Source of the DNA: Candidatus Accumulibacter phosphatis
GTDB lineage: Bacteria > Pseudomonadota > Gammaproteobacteria > Burkholderiales > Rhodocyclaceae
Direction: 5' to 3'
DNA: 64,000 nt
Assembly (NCBI RefSeq): GCF_012939955.1
Contig: NZ_SPMY01000024.1
Coordinates: 1 to 64,000, forward strand
Positions 34,239 to 42,778 of the stretch are shown here, in pieces. The position numbers and the translations under genes were made by a program. The notes beneath the pieces were generated by a model, which saw only the letters and a program-made list of their open reading frames with translations, did not search any database and was not told where the DNA came from. Position 1 is the first letter of the stretch; each line of letters opens with the position of its first letter.

Positions 34239-35082
34239 ATGCTGGTTGATACCCACTGCCACCTTGCCGCAGCGGCGTTCGCCGACGATCGCGATGCGGT
34301 GCTGGCGGCGGCCGCAGCCGCCAGCGTTTCGGCAATCGTCGTCCCGGCCGTCGATGTCGCCAGCTTTACCGCGGTGCACGCCTGTTGCCAGCGCTACCCC
34401 GGCTGTGTGGCGGCCTACGGCATTCATCCGCTTGCCGTCCAGCACGCCAGCGACGCCGATTTGGGGCACCTGCAGAAGTGGCTGCAGCAGCTGCCCGCCG
34501 GATCGGATCGGCCGGTCGCCATCGGCGAGATTGGCCTCGATCTGTTCATCGCCGATCCGGCGCTCGACCGCCAGGAGCACTTTTTCATTGAACAACTGAA
34601 GATCGCCCGAGCATGCGATCTTCCGGTGCTCCTGCACGTTCGCCGTGCTGTTGATCGGGTGCTCAAGCAGCTCCGCCGGATCCGCGTCAGGGGCGGCATC
34701 GCGCATGCCTTCAACGGCAGTCGCCAACAGGCGGACGAGTTCATCAAGCTAGGCTTCAAACTCGGTTTTGGCGGCGCCATGACCTACTCCGGCTCGACGC
34801 GTATTCGTCGCCTGGCCGCGTCCCTGCCGCTGCAAGCCATCGTCCTCGAAACCGACGCCCCGGACATGCCACCGGCGTGGCTGGCGGGGGGGGAGGAATG
34901 CGCCCGCCGAGTTGCCGCGGATCGCTGCCTCGTTGGCCGGCCTGCGCGACATGGGTGTCGCCGATCTGGCCGACGCGACTTCGGCCAACGCGCACGCAGT
35001 TCTGCCTCGGTTGCGTTTGATTGGCCGATCGGGTACGTTAGCGCCTGACGGCTTCGGGCTTCCGATATTTCGCAGCGAGTGA
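34239..35082 (+). CDS. TatD-family hydrolase, interrupted by a one-base frameshift
   Basis: This is a metal-dependent hydrolase of the TatD DNase family. Metal motifs are LVDTHCHL, YGIHPLAV, AIGEIGLDL, LPVLLHVRRA, GIAHAFNGS and IVLETDAPDMPP. At the eight-G run (34886-34893) the frame shifts. With one G fewer the sequence continues as RNAPAELPRIAASLAGLRDM and DLADATSANAHAVLPRL, the normal TatD C-terminus, and ends at TGA 35080-35082. Uncorrected, the tail is unlike the family. I treat it as one gene with a probable sequence error. Confidence 0.8.
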
Positions 35083-35231
35083 GCAGCGGGCCAATGAATA
35101 ATGAATGATGAATGAGCAGGACGGGAGAGCGGTGCTTCTCTGGGCAGCGCAAGGCTAATGCGTAAGCCTCGGTCAAGCTTATCGCTCTGCCATCGCCTCT
35201 TGCTGAAAACAACCATTGCCAAGCTCTCATA
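35083..35231. other. Intergenic region upstream of rquA
   Basis: The segment contains a short low-complexity stretch of tandem AATGA/ATGA words (about 35094-35113). No gene is seen. The rquA promoter should lie here; TTGCCAAGCTCTCATA just before the ATG is AT-richer, but no confident promoter could be assigned. Confidence 0.35.
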
Positions 35232-35985
35232 ATGAAAAACCAACTGGATCGACCGGCGGCTACGTGCGTGGCTGTCAAGGACAGCCTCCCTGACATACCT
35301 CACTATCTGCAAGCGCATTACTGGTGGGCCTATGTCCATCCGCGGGCGGTGCATATATTCGAGCGGCAGTGGCTGGTAAATCTGATTCTCTGGGGCAATT
35401 ACAAGCGTTTGTGCAATGCCGTGCTGCACGACTACGGCCACGATTTGGGCGGCCGTACGCTGCAGATTGCCTGTGCCTACGGTGACCTGACGCCGCGGCT
35501 GGTGGACTGCGTGGCGCCGGGTGGTTCGCTCGAGATCGCCGATATCCTGCCGATCCAGCTCGAGAATCTGGCCAAGAAATTGCCGAAGGATGCGCCCGTC
35601 CAGCTGCATTGCATGGATTCGGCGGCGCTTGGCTTTGCCGACGCGAGTTTCGACCGTGCATTACTGTTCTTCCTGCTGCACGAGCAGCCGCAGGCGGTGC
35701 GCGAAAAAAACGCTCGCCGAGGCGCTGCGGGTGGTGCGTCCGGGTGGCACGCTGACCATCGTCGACTACGCGCCGCTCAGCAAAATGAATCCCATGCGTT
35801 ACCTCTGGAAGCCGGTCCTCGACCGGCTCGAGCCCTTTGCGCACGACCTGTTCAGTGAACAGGTCACTGCCTGGTTGCCGAAAGACAGTTCCTTCGTGAG
35901 CGTCGGCGATCAGCGTTTCTTCGGTGGTATGTATCAAATGTTGACGCTCAAGATTGTTGGCCCGCAGGCAGGCTCGGCAAGCTGA
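35232..35985 (+). CDS. rquA: Rhodoquinone biosynthesis methyltransferase-like protein RquA, one-base frameshift
   Basis: RquA converts ubiquinone to rhodoquinone, replacing a methoxy with an amino group. The protein has the family-specific stretch YLQAHYWWAYVHPRAV, ERQWLVNLILWGNYKRL, the atypical SAM motif QIACAYGDLTPRL instead of a GxGxG loop, and RALLFFLLHEQPQAVREK. After a seven-A run (35704-35710) the frame shifts. With one A fewer it continues TLAEALRVVRPGGTLTIVDY, LEPFAHDLFSEQV and RFFGGMYQML to the TGA at 35985. It lies 102 bases upstream of frdA. UbiE-type methyltransferases lack the YWWAY and LLFFLLHEQP motifs. Confidence 0.87.
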
Positions 35986-36012
35986 CGCGTGCATAATCAG
36001 CCGGCCCTGCGC

Positions 36013-36028
36013 CAGGAGCGTGCTCCTG
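36013..36028 (+). other. Small hairpin between rquA and frdA
   Basis: CAGGAGC and GCTCCTG form a perfect 7-bp stem around GT, without a T-run. It may stabilise or attenuate transcription between rquA and frdA. Confidence 0.35.
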
Positions 36029-36087
36029 CGGGGCTTCTCGGATTGTTGGTCGCGCCTGGCAATGGCCGGCGTGAGAAAGGATGAAGC

Positions 36088-37874
36088 ATGGAGAGTTACA
36101 AGGCAGATGTAGTGATTGTGGGCGGCGGCGGAGCCGGCCTGCGGGCCGCCATCGCTGTGGCGGAGTCTGATCCTGCCCTCAAGATCGCGCTGATCTCGAA
36201 GGTCTATCCGATGCGTAGCCATACCGTGGCCGCCGAAGGCGGCTCGGCAGGTGTGAAACTGCCCACCGATAGCCTCGAGTACCATTTCAACGACACCGTC
36301 GGCGGTGGCGACTGGTTGTGCGAGCAGGATGTGGTCGAGTACTTCGTTGCCCACTGCAACGAAGAGTTGACCCAGCTCGAGCACTGGGGTTGCCCCTGGA
36401 GTCGCACCCCGGACGGGCACGTCAATGTGCGCGCTTCGGCGGCATGAAGATCGAGCGCACCTGGTTCGCCGCCGACAAGACCGGTTTTCACATGCTGCAC
36501 ACGCTCTTTCAGACGTCGATCAAGTATCCGTCGATCAAGCGCTTCGACGAGCATTTCTGCGTCGATCTGGTGGTCGAGGACGGTCGTGTCCAGGGCGTCG
36601 TCACCATCGAGATCGGCTCCGGTGAGATGGCACTGGTCGAAGGAAAATCGGTGGTCATCGCCACCGGCGGCGCCGGGCGCGTCTTCCGCGAGAACACCAA
36701 TGGTGGCATCGTCACCGGTGACGGCATGGCCCTGGCCTACCGCCACGGCGTGCCGCTGCGGGACATGGAGTTCGTCCAGTACCACCCGACCTGCATGCCC
36801 GGCACCGGGCTGCTATTCACCGAAGCCTGCCGCGGCGAAGGCGGTTTTCTGGTGAACAAGGACGGCTATCGCTACCTGCAGGATTATGGTCTCGGCCCGG
36901 CCGAGCCTTCACCGCGCAACAAGGCCATGGAACTTGGCCCGCGCGATCGCCTCAGCCAGGCTTTCTGGTACGAGCAGCAAAAGGGGCGCACCATCGAAGG
37001 CCAGCACGGCTCGGTCGTCCATCTCGACCTGCGCCACCTCGGCGAGGCCAAGCTGCGCGAGCGCCTGCCGCAGATTTACGAGCTCGCCGAGCAGTTTCTC
37101 GGCGTCGATCCGGCGCGCGCGCCGATCCCGGTGCGACCGGCGGTGCACTACACCATGGGCGGCATCATGGTCGACGGGCTCTGTGCGTCGCCGCTGCCGG
37201 GCCTCTATGCGGCCGGTGAATGCTCCAGCGTCGGCATCCATGGTGCCAACCGTCTGGGTTCGAATTCGCTGTCCGAGCTGTGCGTTTTCGGCAAGGTCGC
37301 CGGCGAGGAAGCGGCGCGTTTCGCCAAAGCGGTGGCGCCGGGCAATTCGGCCAGTCTGCTCAAGCAGGCGCAGGCGGTTGAACAGCGACTCGTCGGGCTA
37401 AAGATGAAAACCGGCGGCAGCGAGCGCATCGCCACGCTGCGCAAGGAAATGGCGCAGACCATGGAGGACGGCTGCGGCATCTATCGCCTGGCCGAGACCA
37501 TGCAGCAGACCTGCAACAAGCTCGACGAGCTCAAGGAGCGTTTCAAGGACGTCAATGTCGAGGACAAGGCGAGCGTCTGGAACACCGAGTGGCTACTGGC
37601 CATCGAACTCGAGTACCAGCTCGACGTAGCGCAGACGATGGCCTATTCGGCCCTCAATCGGCGCGAGTCGCGCGGTGCGCACCAACGTCTCGACGGTTTC
37701 GAGAAACGTGACGACGAGAACTTCCTGAAGCACTCGCAGGCGCATTATGTCGCCGGCGGCGCGCCGCGCATCGACTATGGCGCGGTCAAGATTACCAAGT
37801 CGCAGCCGGGCACGCGCGCCTACGGTGCTGCAGGCGAAAAGGCAGAGCAGGAAAGGAAGGCATCCAATGTCTGA
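36088..37874 (+). CDS. frdA: Fumarate reductase flavoprotein subunit FrdA, one-base frameshift
   Basis: This catalytic subunit reduces fumarate to succinate on covalently bound FAD. FAD motif [10 protein letters not shown] is at residues 11-20 and the flavin-linking His is in [11 protein letters not shown] (H45). Active-site regions are [19 protein letters not shown] and [10 protein letters not shown]. The first frame stops at 36447; a missing C near 36432 (GTGCGCG for GTGCGCCG) would join it to the second half as [19 protein letters not shown], as in E. coli FrdA. Sequence and the separate frdC/frdD anchors mark this as FrdA rather than SdhA. The end overlaps frdB by 8 bases. Confidence 0.93.
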
Positions 37875-38622
37875 AAATCAGAGAATCATCGAAATCGAGG
37901 TGCTGCGCTACAACCCGGAGACCGACAAGGAGCCGTCCAAGCAGGTCTTCGAGGTACCTTTTACGGACGACATGTCGGTCTTGCAGGGCGTGCAGTACAT
38001 CAAGGACTATCTCGACGGCTCGCTGAGCTTCCGCTGGTCGTGCCGGATGGCGATTTGCGGCAGCTGCGGGATGATGATCAACGGCGAACCCAGCCTCTCC
38101 TGCGAGACTTTCCTGCGCGACTACTACCCGGCGCGGGTGCGTGTCGAGGCGCTGGCGCATTTCCCGATCGAGAAAGATCTGGTCATCAACATGGAGGGCT
38201 TCATCGAGAAACTCGAAAGCATCCAGCCCTACATCATCCCCAAGGAAGAGCGCACGCTGGCGCAAGGCGAGTATCTGCAGACGCCCGCGCAACTGGCGAG
38301 CTATGAGCAGTTCAGTTCGTGCATCAACTGCATGCTGTGCTACGCCGCCTGCCCGCAGTTCGGACTCAATGCAGAGTTCATCGGACCGGCCGCGATGGCC
38401 CTGCTGCACCGCTACAACATCGATTCGCGCGATGCTGGCAAGGCCGAGCGCATGGAGTTGGTCAATTCCGAAGAGGGGGTGTTCAACTGCACTGCGGTTG
38501 GCTACTGCTCCGAGGTTTGCCCGAAGCACGTCGACCCGGCCAACGCCGTCAACCAGAACAAGACCAATAGCGCGGCCGATTATTTCCTGCGCTTCCTTAC
38601 TCCGAAGGGGGGTGCCAAGTGA
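37867..38622 (+). CDS. frdB: Fumarate reductase iron-sulfur subunit FrdB
   Basis: FrdB carries electrons from quinol to FrdA. The 251-residue protein holds the [2Fe-2S] ligands in [13 protein letters not shown] plus SLSC (C59, C64, C67, C79). The [4Fe-4S] motif is [12 protein letters not shown] (C152, C155, C158), and the [3Fe-4S] ligands are C162 with C208 and C214, then CPKHVDP (C218). These are complete for a three-cluster subunit. The start ATG 37867 lies inside the 3' end of frdA and its stop overlaps the frdC GTG. Confidence 0.95.
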   Translation: MSENQRIIEIEVLRYNPETDKEPSKQVFEVPFTDDMSVLQGVQYIKDYLDGSLSFRWSCRMAICGSCGMMINGEPSLSCETFLRDYYPARVRVEALAHFPIEKDLVINMEGFIEKLESIQPYIIPKEERTLAQGEYLQTPAQLASYEQFSSCINCMLCYAACPQFGLNAEFIGPAAMALLHRYNIDSRDAGKAERMELVNSEEGVFNCTAVGYCSEVCPKHVDPANAVNQNKTNSAADYFLRFLTPKGGAK

Positions 38623-39017
38623 ACAAGCGTCGTCCCTATGTTCGTCCAATGGCCGGATGGTGGCGGAAAAATCCATTCTTCGTCGAGTACATGATTCACG
38701 AGGGAACCGCCCTCTTCGTGGCCGCCTATGCCCTGATCCTGCTCACCGGACTGGTTTACCTTTCGCGCGGCGAAGCGGCCTGGAACATCTGGCTCGAAGG
38801 TCTGAAAAACCCCTGGTACATCGCTTTCCACTGGCTGACGCTGGCGGCGATGTGCTACCACACCTACACCTGGTTCAAGATCATGCCGCGGACCATGCCG
38901 CCGGTCATCGTCGGCGGAAAACGACTGCCGGATTTTGCAATTACCGGTAGCGGGCTAGCCGTCGCCGCGACCGCCAGCCTTGCCATGCTGGGCCTGGTAT
39001 GGGGGATGGCACGATGA
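38619..39017 (+). CDS. frdC: Fumarate reductase membrane anchor FrdC
   Basis: This 132-residue, three-helix anchor begins [20 protein letters not shown], very like E. coli Frd[19 protein letters not shown] follows in the middle helix region. With FrdD it binds the quinol and anchors FrdAB at the cytoplasmic face. No heme ligand pattern typical of SdhC is seen. GTG 38619 overlaps the frdB stop; its own stop overlaps frdD by ATGA. Confidence 0.92.
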   Translation: MNKRRPYVRPMAGWWRKNPFFVEYMIHEGTALFVAAYALILLTGLVYLSRGEAAWNIWLEGLKNPWYIAFHWLTLAAMCYHTYTWFKIMPRTMPPVIVGGKRLPDFAITGSGLAVAATASLAMLGLVWGMAR

Positions 39018-39382
39018 AAAAGACACTGAAACGTTCCAACGCTCCCATCTTCTGGGCGCTGTTCGGCGCTGGCGGCATGCTGTCGGCGCTGCTTGGCCCG
39101 ATCCTGGTGTTTATCACCGGCCTGGCCGTTCCGCTCGGCATGCTACTGCCGGCCGACACCATGAGCTACGCGAACATGCTCGCTTTTGCCCAGAACATTA
39201 TCGGCAAGGGCTTCATCTTCGCGATCATTTCGCTCTTTCTCTGGCACGCAGCCCATCGCATCTTTCACAGTCTGCACGACGTCGGTATTCACGCCGGTAT
39301 CGTTGCCAAGCTGATTTTCTACGGTGGGGCCATGGTCGGGACGCTGATCACCGCCTATACCTTGCTGGCCATCGGTTTCTAG
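39014..39382 (+). CDS. frdD: Fumarate reductase membrane anchor FrdD
   Basis: This 122-residue protein has three transmembrane helices and the FrdD features KRSNAPIFWALFGAGGMLSA near the start, AFAQNIIGKGFIF, and HAAHRIFHSLHDVGIH. It completes the FrdABCD tetramer. Start ATG 39014 overlaps the frdC stop. About 120 bases of non-coding DNA separate it from the convergent PilZ gene. Confidence 0.92.
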   Translation: MKKTLKRSNAPIFWALFGAGGMLSALLGPILVFITGLAVPLGMLLPADTMSYANMLAFAQNIIGKGFIFAIISLFLWHAAHRIFHSLHDVGIHAGIVAKLIFYGGAMVGTLITAYTLLAIGF

Positions 39383-39502
39383 CTGTCGGGGGTGTAAAGC
39401 GTAAAGCGGGGTCGGGTACGCCGTAAGGCTGCCCGGCCCCGTGGTCATTCTGTCATGGCGAAGAGGCGTCGCCGACGTGGCAATCCAGTCCCCTCCTCTC
39501 GC

Positions 39503-40306
39503 CTAGGTCATGCCGCTGAGGCGGGCTTTGCGTTCGCGTTCGACGCGCGTGATGTAGCGCTGCACCATGCTCATCCTGGCTCCGGGTATGGCCACGAACT
39601 CGCAGCCGACGCGAACGTAGCGTGCGCCGCCGCGGGTCGTGACGTCGAACTTGTTGCGTATACACAGATTGGCGACCAGCAGACCCTCGTCGGGAAGTGT
39701 CATCTTGCAGTCGCCGAGCACCATGCCGCTCGGCAGCAGGGCCGCCAGACTGGGCGTGGCCATCAGTCCGACACCGCCACCGCTGATGTCCAGCAAGGAC
39801 GCTTCGGCGATCAGCGTGCTACCGTCCATGCGCTTGATCGTGGTGACGAACTTGACCGGTTTGGCGATCGGTGTCGACAGGCGGAAATACTCGCGACGCT
39901 GCAAGCGCAGCACCTTGTCGGGAAGCGCCGCGCGAAAAGCCGGGCGACCATCGCAAAGCGTCTCGGCAAGCTGGGTCAGGGTAAACTGCACCTTGACCTT
40001 GTCCACCATCGCGCTCAGGACGAGCTGGCTGGCCTGCAGCGCCTGGCGATTGACCGCGTCGTCGCGACCACAGTCGAGGACCAGTTCGCCGTTGCCCGCG
40101 TCGATCTCCAGCAGCGAGGTCAACAGGAAGTCCCTACCATGATCGAGATAGGCGCTGACCAGCGCTCGTCGTTGAATCAGCGAACGCAATACGGCCACAA
40201 TTTCGGCTTTCGAGTGCAACAGATACTCGCTGTAATCCTCGGCCTGTTCGATTTCGAGGCTGCGGGTTTCCTCTTTCCGTCTCGGCTCAAGGTCCGTATT
40301 TTCCAT
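39503..40306 (-). CDS. ycgR: Flagellar brake protein YcgR-like (PilZ domain)
   Basis: This 267-residue cyclic di-GMP effector has an N-terminal YcgR-type domain (about 25-135), then a PilZ domain. The c-di-GMP motifs are RLQRREYFRLSTP and LDISGGGVGL. In enterobacteria YcgR slows the flagellar motor when c-di-GMP is high. Proximity to the flagellar cluster fits that role. Start is the ATG ending at 40306. The frame upstream covers repeat DNA and is not coding. Confidence 0.87.
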   Translation of the reverse strand: MENTDLEPRRKEETRSLEIEQAEDYSEYLLHSKAEIVAVLRSLIQRRALVSAYLDHGRDFLLTSLLEIDAGNGELVLDCGRDDAVNRQALQASQLVLSAMVDKVKVQFTLTQLAETLCDGRPAFRAALPDKVLRLQRREYFRLSTPIAKPVKFVTTIKRMDGSTLIAEASLLDISGGGVGLMATPSLAALLPSGMVLGDCKMTLPDEGLLVANLCIRNKFDVTTRGGARYVRVGCEFVAIPGARMSMVQRYITRVERERKARLSGMT

Positions 40307-40416
40307 CTGCCTTCCTGCAAACGCCTGGAGCGGGAAGTTTAATGCAAAAGCGGGGTCGGGGTAAGCGAGCGTGGCGGCTTGCGGCGCAATTGTGAGCCTG
40401 CGTCGGCCCGTGCTCG

Positions 40417-40521
40417 GCTCCCCTCCACCCTGGTGGGGGAGGGGTTGGGGGAGGGGGGCTTTACTGCTTCTCTGCGCGCGCTTCCCTCCTCTCCCCAACC
40501 CCGCGAGGGGATAGGGGCTAT
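40417..40521 (+). repeat. Inverted-repeat element, family B copy 1
   Basis: A left arm beginning CTCCCCTCCACCC with GGGGGAGGGGTTGGGGGAG is followed by a short spacer. A complementary right arm CCTCTCCCCAACCCC follows, with GGGGATAGGGGCTATGGGCG at the end. Together they can form a long imperfect hairpin. The same layout and end occur at 46575-46713. It lies between the PilZ gene and the FlhB-like gene. Confidence 0.7.
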
Positions 40522-40538
40522 GGGCGGTGGCCGCCACG

Positions 40539-40865
40539 TCAGGGTTTGGCGGGAACTTCGGCAGGGGCTGCAAAGAGCGGTGGCGGGGTGGGCGTGGCGC
40601 CGTTTTCCAGTTGATACAGCCAGGCCAGCAACTCGGCGACAGCCAGGTAGAGCTGTGGGGGGATGTGCTGGTCGAGGTCGACCTGCATCAGCAGCGAGAC
40701 CAGCTCGGCCGATTCGTGTACGTAAACGCCGTGTTCGTGGGCGCGGGCGATGATCTGCTCGGCGAGCAGGCCGCGTCCCTTGGCGACGACGCGGGGCGCC
40801 GCGTCGGTCTGGCTGTAGGTCAGCGCGACGGCGTTTTTGAGGGAATTATCCGGCGCTTTGGCCAT
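40539..40865 (-). CDS. FlhB C-terminal-like protein
   Basis: This 108-residue protein matches only the cytoplasmic C-terminal domain of FlhB/YscU: NAVALTYSQTDAAPRVVAKG then RGLLAEQIIARAHEHGVYV, and IPPQLYLAVAELLAWLYQL. The NPTH autocleavage motif and the transmembrane domain are absent, so it is a stand-alone paralogue of the FhlB/FlhX kind, which can affect export specificity. It overlaps the fliK 3' end by 20 bases. Confidence 0.8.
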   Translation of the reverse strand: MAKAPDNSLKNAVALTYSQTDAAPRVVAKGRGLLAEQIIARAHEHGVYVHESAELVSLLMQVDLDQHIPPQLYLAVAELLAWLYQLENGATPTPPPLFAAPAEVPAKP

Positions 40866-42062
40866 GCTCCTCGCCTGCACGTGGTGCCGTGACGCCAAGC
40901 GAGGCGAGGTCGAGTCCGGCTTTTTCCAGCTGGCTGCGCAGGCCGGCCGTTTCGCTGCTCAACAGCTGCCGCGTTGCGGCGTCATTGGCGACGACGCTGA
41001 GCGTGATCTGCTGCCCCTGGATGTGCAGCCGGGCATCGACTTCACCCAGCCGGGGCAGGAACAGACGCAGTCGCGTCTGCCAACTCTCGCTGCTCGCCTC
41101 GCCTTCGCCATCGCTGTGCCGGCTGTGGTTGGCGTTGTCGATATCCCAGAGAACCTGCTGGCCGGGCCAGACCTGTCCCTGCCAGGAAAAATTCTGCGTC
41201 GCGAAAGCTTCGAGTTGCTGCTGGACGATGGCCTGCAGCTGCGGCGCGACCGCTGGCGGCGCTGGCGAGGAGGCGGCTGGCTGGCTGCTGAGGTTTGCCT
41301 GGCTGGCCGCCGTGGCGCCTCGGTTTGCGGCTTCGTTCGAGGCCGGCGGTGCTTGCGGCCTTGCGGCGGCTGCCGGCTCGCCGCTGTTGCGCGCCGCGGC
41401 GTTCTCACTGCCCGCCGCTGTCATCAGCCCTTGTTGGGCACTCGCGCCCTGCTGGGCAGGCGTCGTTGTCGGCGGCAACCTGCCTTGCGGTTCCTGCAGC
41501 AGCTGCGCCTTGCTGTAACGCCCTTCGACCCATTCCGCCTGATGCGCTTCGTAGAACATGCCACTCTGCACAATGGCCTGTTTGAGCAGCGGCAGGAGAT
41601 CGGTGCCGCTATTCGGCGGGCTGGCAGCAATCGCCTGTTTGCCGTTCAGCGGCAGTGCTACGGCGGCGCCGCCCTTGCCGTCACGCGCACCTGGGCCAGC
41701 AGCGTGCCGATCAGTTGCCCGGTGCGGCTCAACTGCGTGGCGGTCGATTCGTTCCCCGCCCTCCCTCCCTCCGCCGCGCCGCGGGCAACGACGGCCAGGG
41801 TCAGCTTGCCATTGCTCGCGGAGACTTCCAGCTCGATGGTGTCGCCGCTCTTGGCGGCAAAGGGCAGTGCCAGGGTGACGCTGCGCTGGTTGATCAGCGC
41901 GCGGTAGGTGCCGTTCGGCAGCAGAGCCTGCACTTCGGCCAGCAGGCGTTGGCCAGCGGCCAGCCCCGGTAACTTGTCGGTGATTTCCTGCGCTGGCGGC
42001 GTCGGCCGCAGGGCGAGGTCGGCGCTCGGCTGAACGCGGGTGCTGATTTCCGGGACGATCAT
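40846..42062 (-). CDS. fliK: Flagellar hook-length control protein FliK, one-base frameshift
   Basis: The N-terminal half (from the ATG ending at 42062) has LPGLAAGQRLLAEVQALLPN, TYRALINQRSVTLALPF and TQLSRTGQLIGTLLAQVR. It stops at 41658. The other half continues in another frame from DGKGGAAVALPLNG through a Pro/Ala/Gln-rich linker to the FliK C-terminal domain (LGEVDARLHIQGQQITLSVV, LEKAGLDLASLGV). A missing C near 41684 (GTGCGCG for GTGCGCCG) would join them into about 405 residues. FliK is secreted and stops hook growth by switching export specificity. Break probably a sequence error. Confidence 0.75.
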
Positions 42063-42352
42063 TCGGCGGCGGGTGCTGCCGCGCGCAGTAGTACGCGCAG
42101 TTCATCCATGCGCCTCGCCAGGCGCGGTTGAATCAAGGTGTCACAGCGCAGGCTGCTTTCGATCAGCGCGCGGGCGCGCTGCTGTTCTTCTGCCGGCAGT
42201 TCGGCGCTCAGTGCGTCGGGCAGGCTGTCGGCCAGCGCGCGCCGATCTGCCTCGTGCCTGGCGAGGGCTTGCCAGTCCCTGCTTTCTGCGGCGCCAAGCA
42301 TCGCCTCGGAGTAGGCCAGCAGCTGCTCCAGCGCGCTCAGCCCGGCACTCAT
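42059..42352 (-). CDS. fliT: Flagellar protein FliT-like
   Basis: This 97-residue, largely helical protein sits in the usual FliT position after fliS. It has LLAYSEAMLGAAESRDWQAL then ARHEADRRAL, the helical pattern of the FliT chaperone for FliD. It overlaps fliS and fliK by 4 bases each, so translation is coupled. FliT sequences are poorly conserved; the call relies on context plus helix pattern. Confidence 0.75.
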   Translation of the reverse strand: MSAGLSALEQLLAYSEAMLGAAESRDWQALARHEADRRALADSLPDALSAELPAEEQQRARALIESSLRCDTLIQPRLARRMDELRVLLRAAAPAAE

Positions 42353-42768
42353 GCCACGGCCGCTTTCTGCGGCGTCGCACTCGGCGAAATCGCGCGCCAG
42401 GCGCCGTGAATCTCCTCGAGCAGGGCGGCAACTTCCTCCAGCGCCGGCAGGTCGTTGTCGAGGTTGGCGTGCAGCAGGCGCAGGACCAGGTAGTCGTACA
42501 GCGCGTCGAGGCGCTCGGCGATCTCGCCGCCCTTTTCGAGGTCGAGGCTCACCTTGAGACCGTTGCCGATGATGTCGATCGCTTTCGAAATGGCTTCGCC
42601 CTTGGCCGCCGTGCGCTTGTCCTGCATCGCCGCGCGCGCGTTGCCGACCGCCGCCTGCGCCCCTGCGAAGAGCAGCAGGATCAGGCGGTGCGGGTCGGCG
42701 ACCTCGATGGCGGCGTCGACGCCGACCTTCTGATAGGCGGAAATCGCGTGTCTTGCATTGCCGAACAT
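42349..42768 (-). CDS. fliS: Flagellin export chaperone FliS
   Basis: FliS binds the flagellin C-terminus in the cytosol and prevents premature polymerisation. The 139-residue helical protein has ARHAISAYQKVGVDAAIEVA, DPHRLILLLFAGAQAAV, KGEAISKAIDIIGNGLKVSL and ERLDALYDYLVLRLLHANL, all FliS landmarks. It lies between fliD and fliT. Confidence 0.93.
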   Translation of the reverse strand: MFGNARHAISAYQKVGVDAAIEVADPHRLILLLFAGAQAAVGNARAAMQDKRTAAKGEAISKAIDIIGNGLKVSLDLEKGGEIAERLDALYDYLVLRLLHANLDNDLPALEEVAALLEEIHGAWRAISPSATPQKAAVA

Positions 42769-42778
42769 CTTCAGTTCC

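Noticed and set aside
35704-35710. Programmed -1 ribosomal frameshift at A7 in rquA
   Set aside because: A -1 shift leads to the wrong frame. The conserved continuation needs +1 (or one A fewer), so sequence error or transcriptional slippage is more plausible.
36088-37874. Reading the flavoprotein as succinate dehydrogenase SdhA
   Set aside because: The sequence around the flavin and active site, and the two short anchors [14 protein letters not shown] and KRSNAPIFWALFG, match E. coli FrdA/C/D rather than heme-binding SdhC/D.
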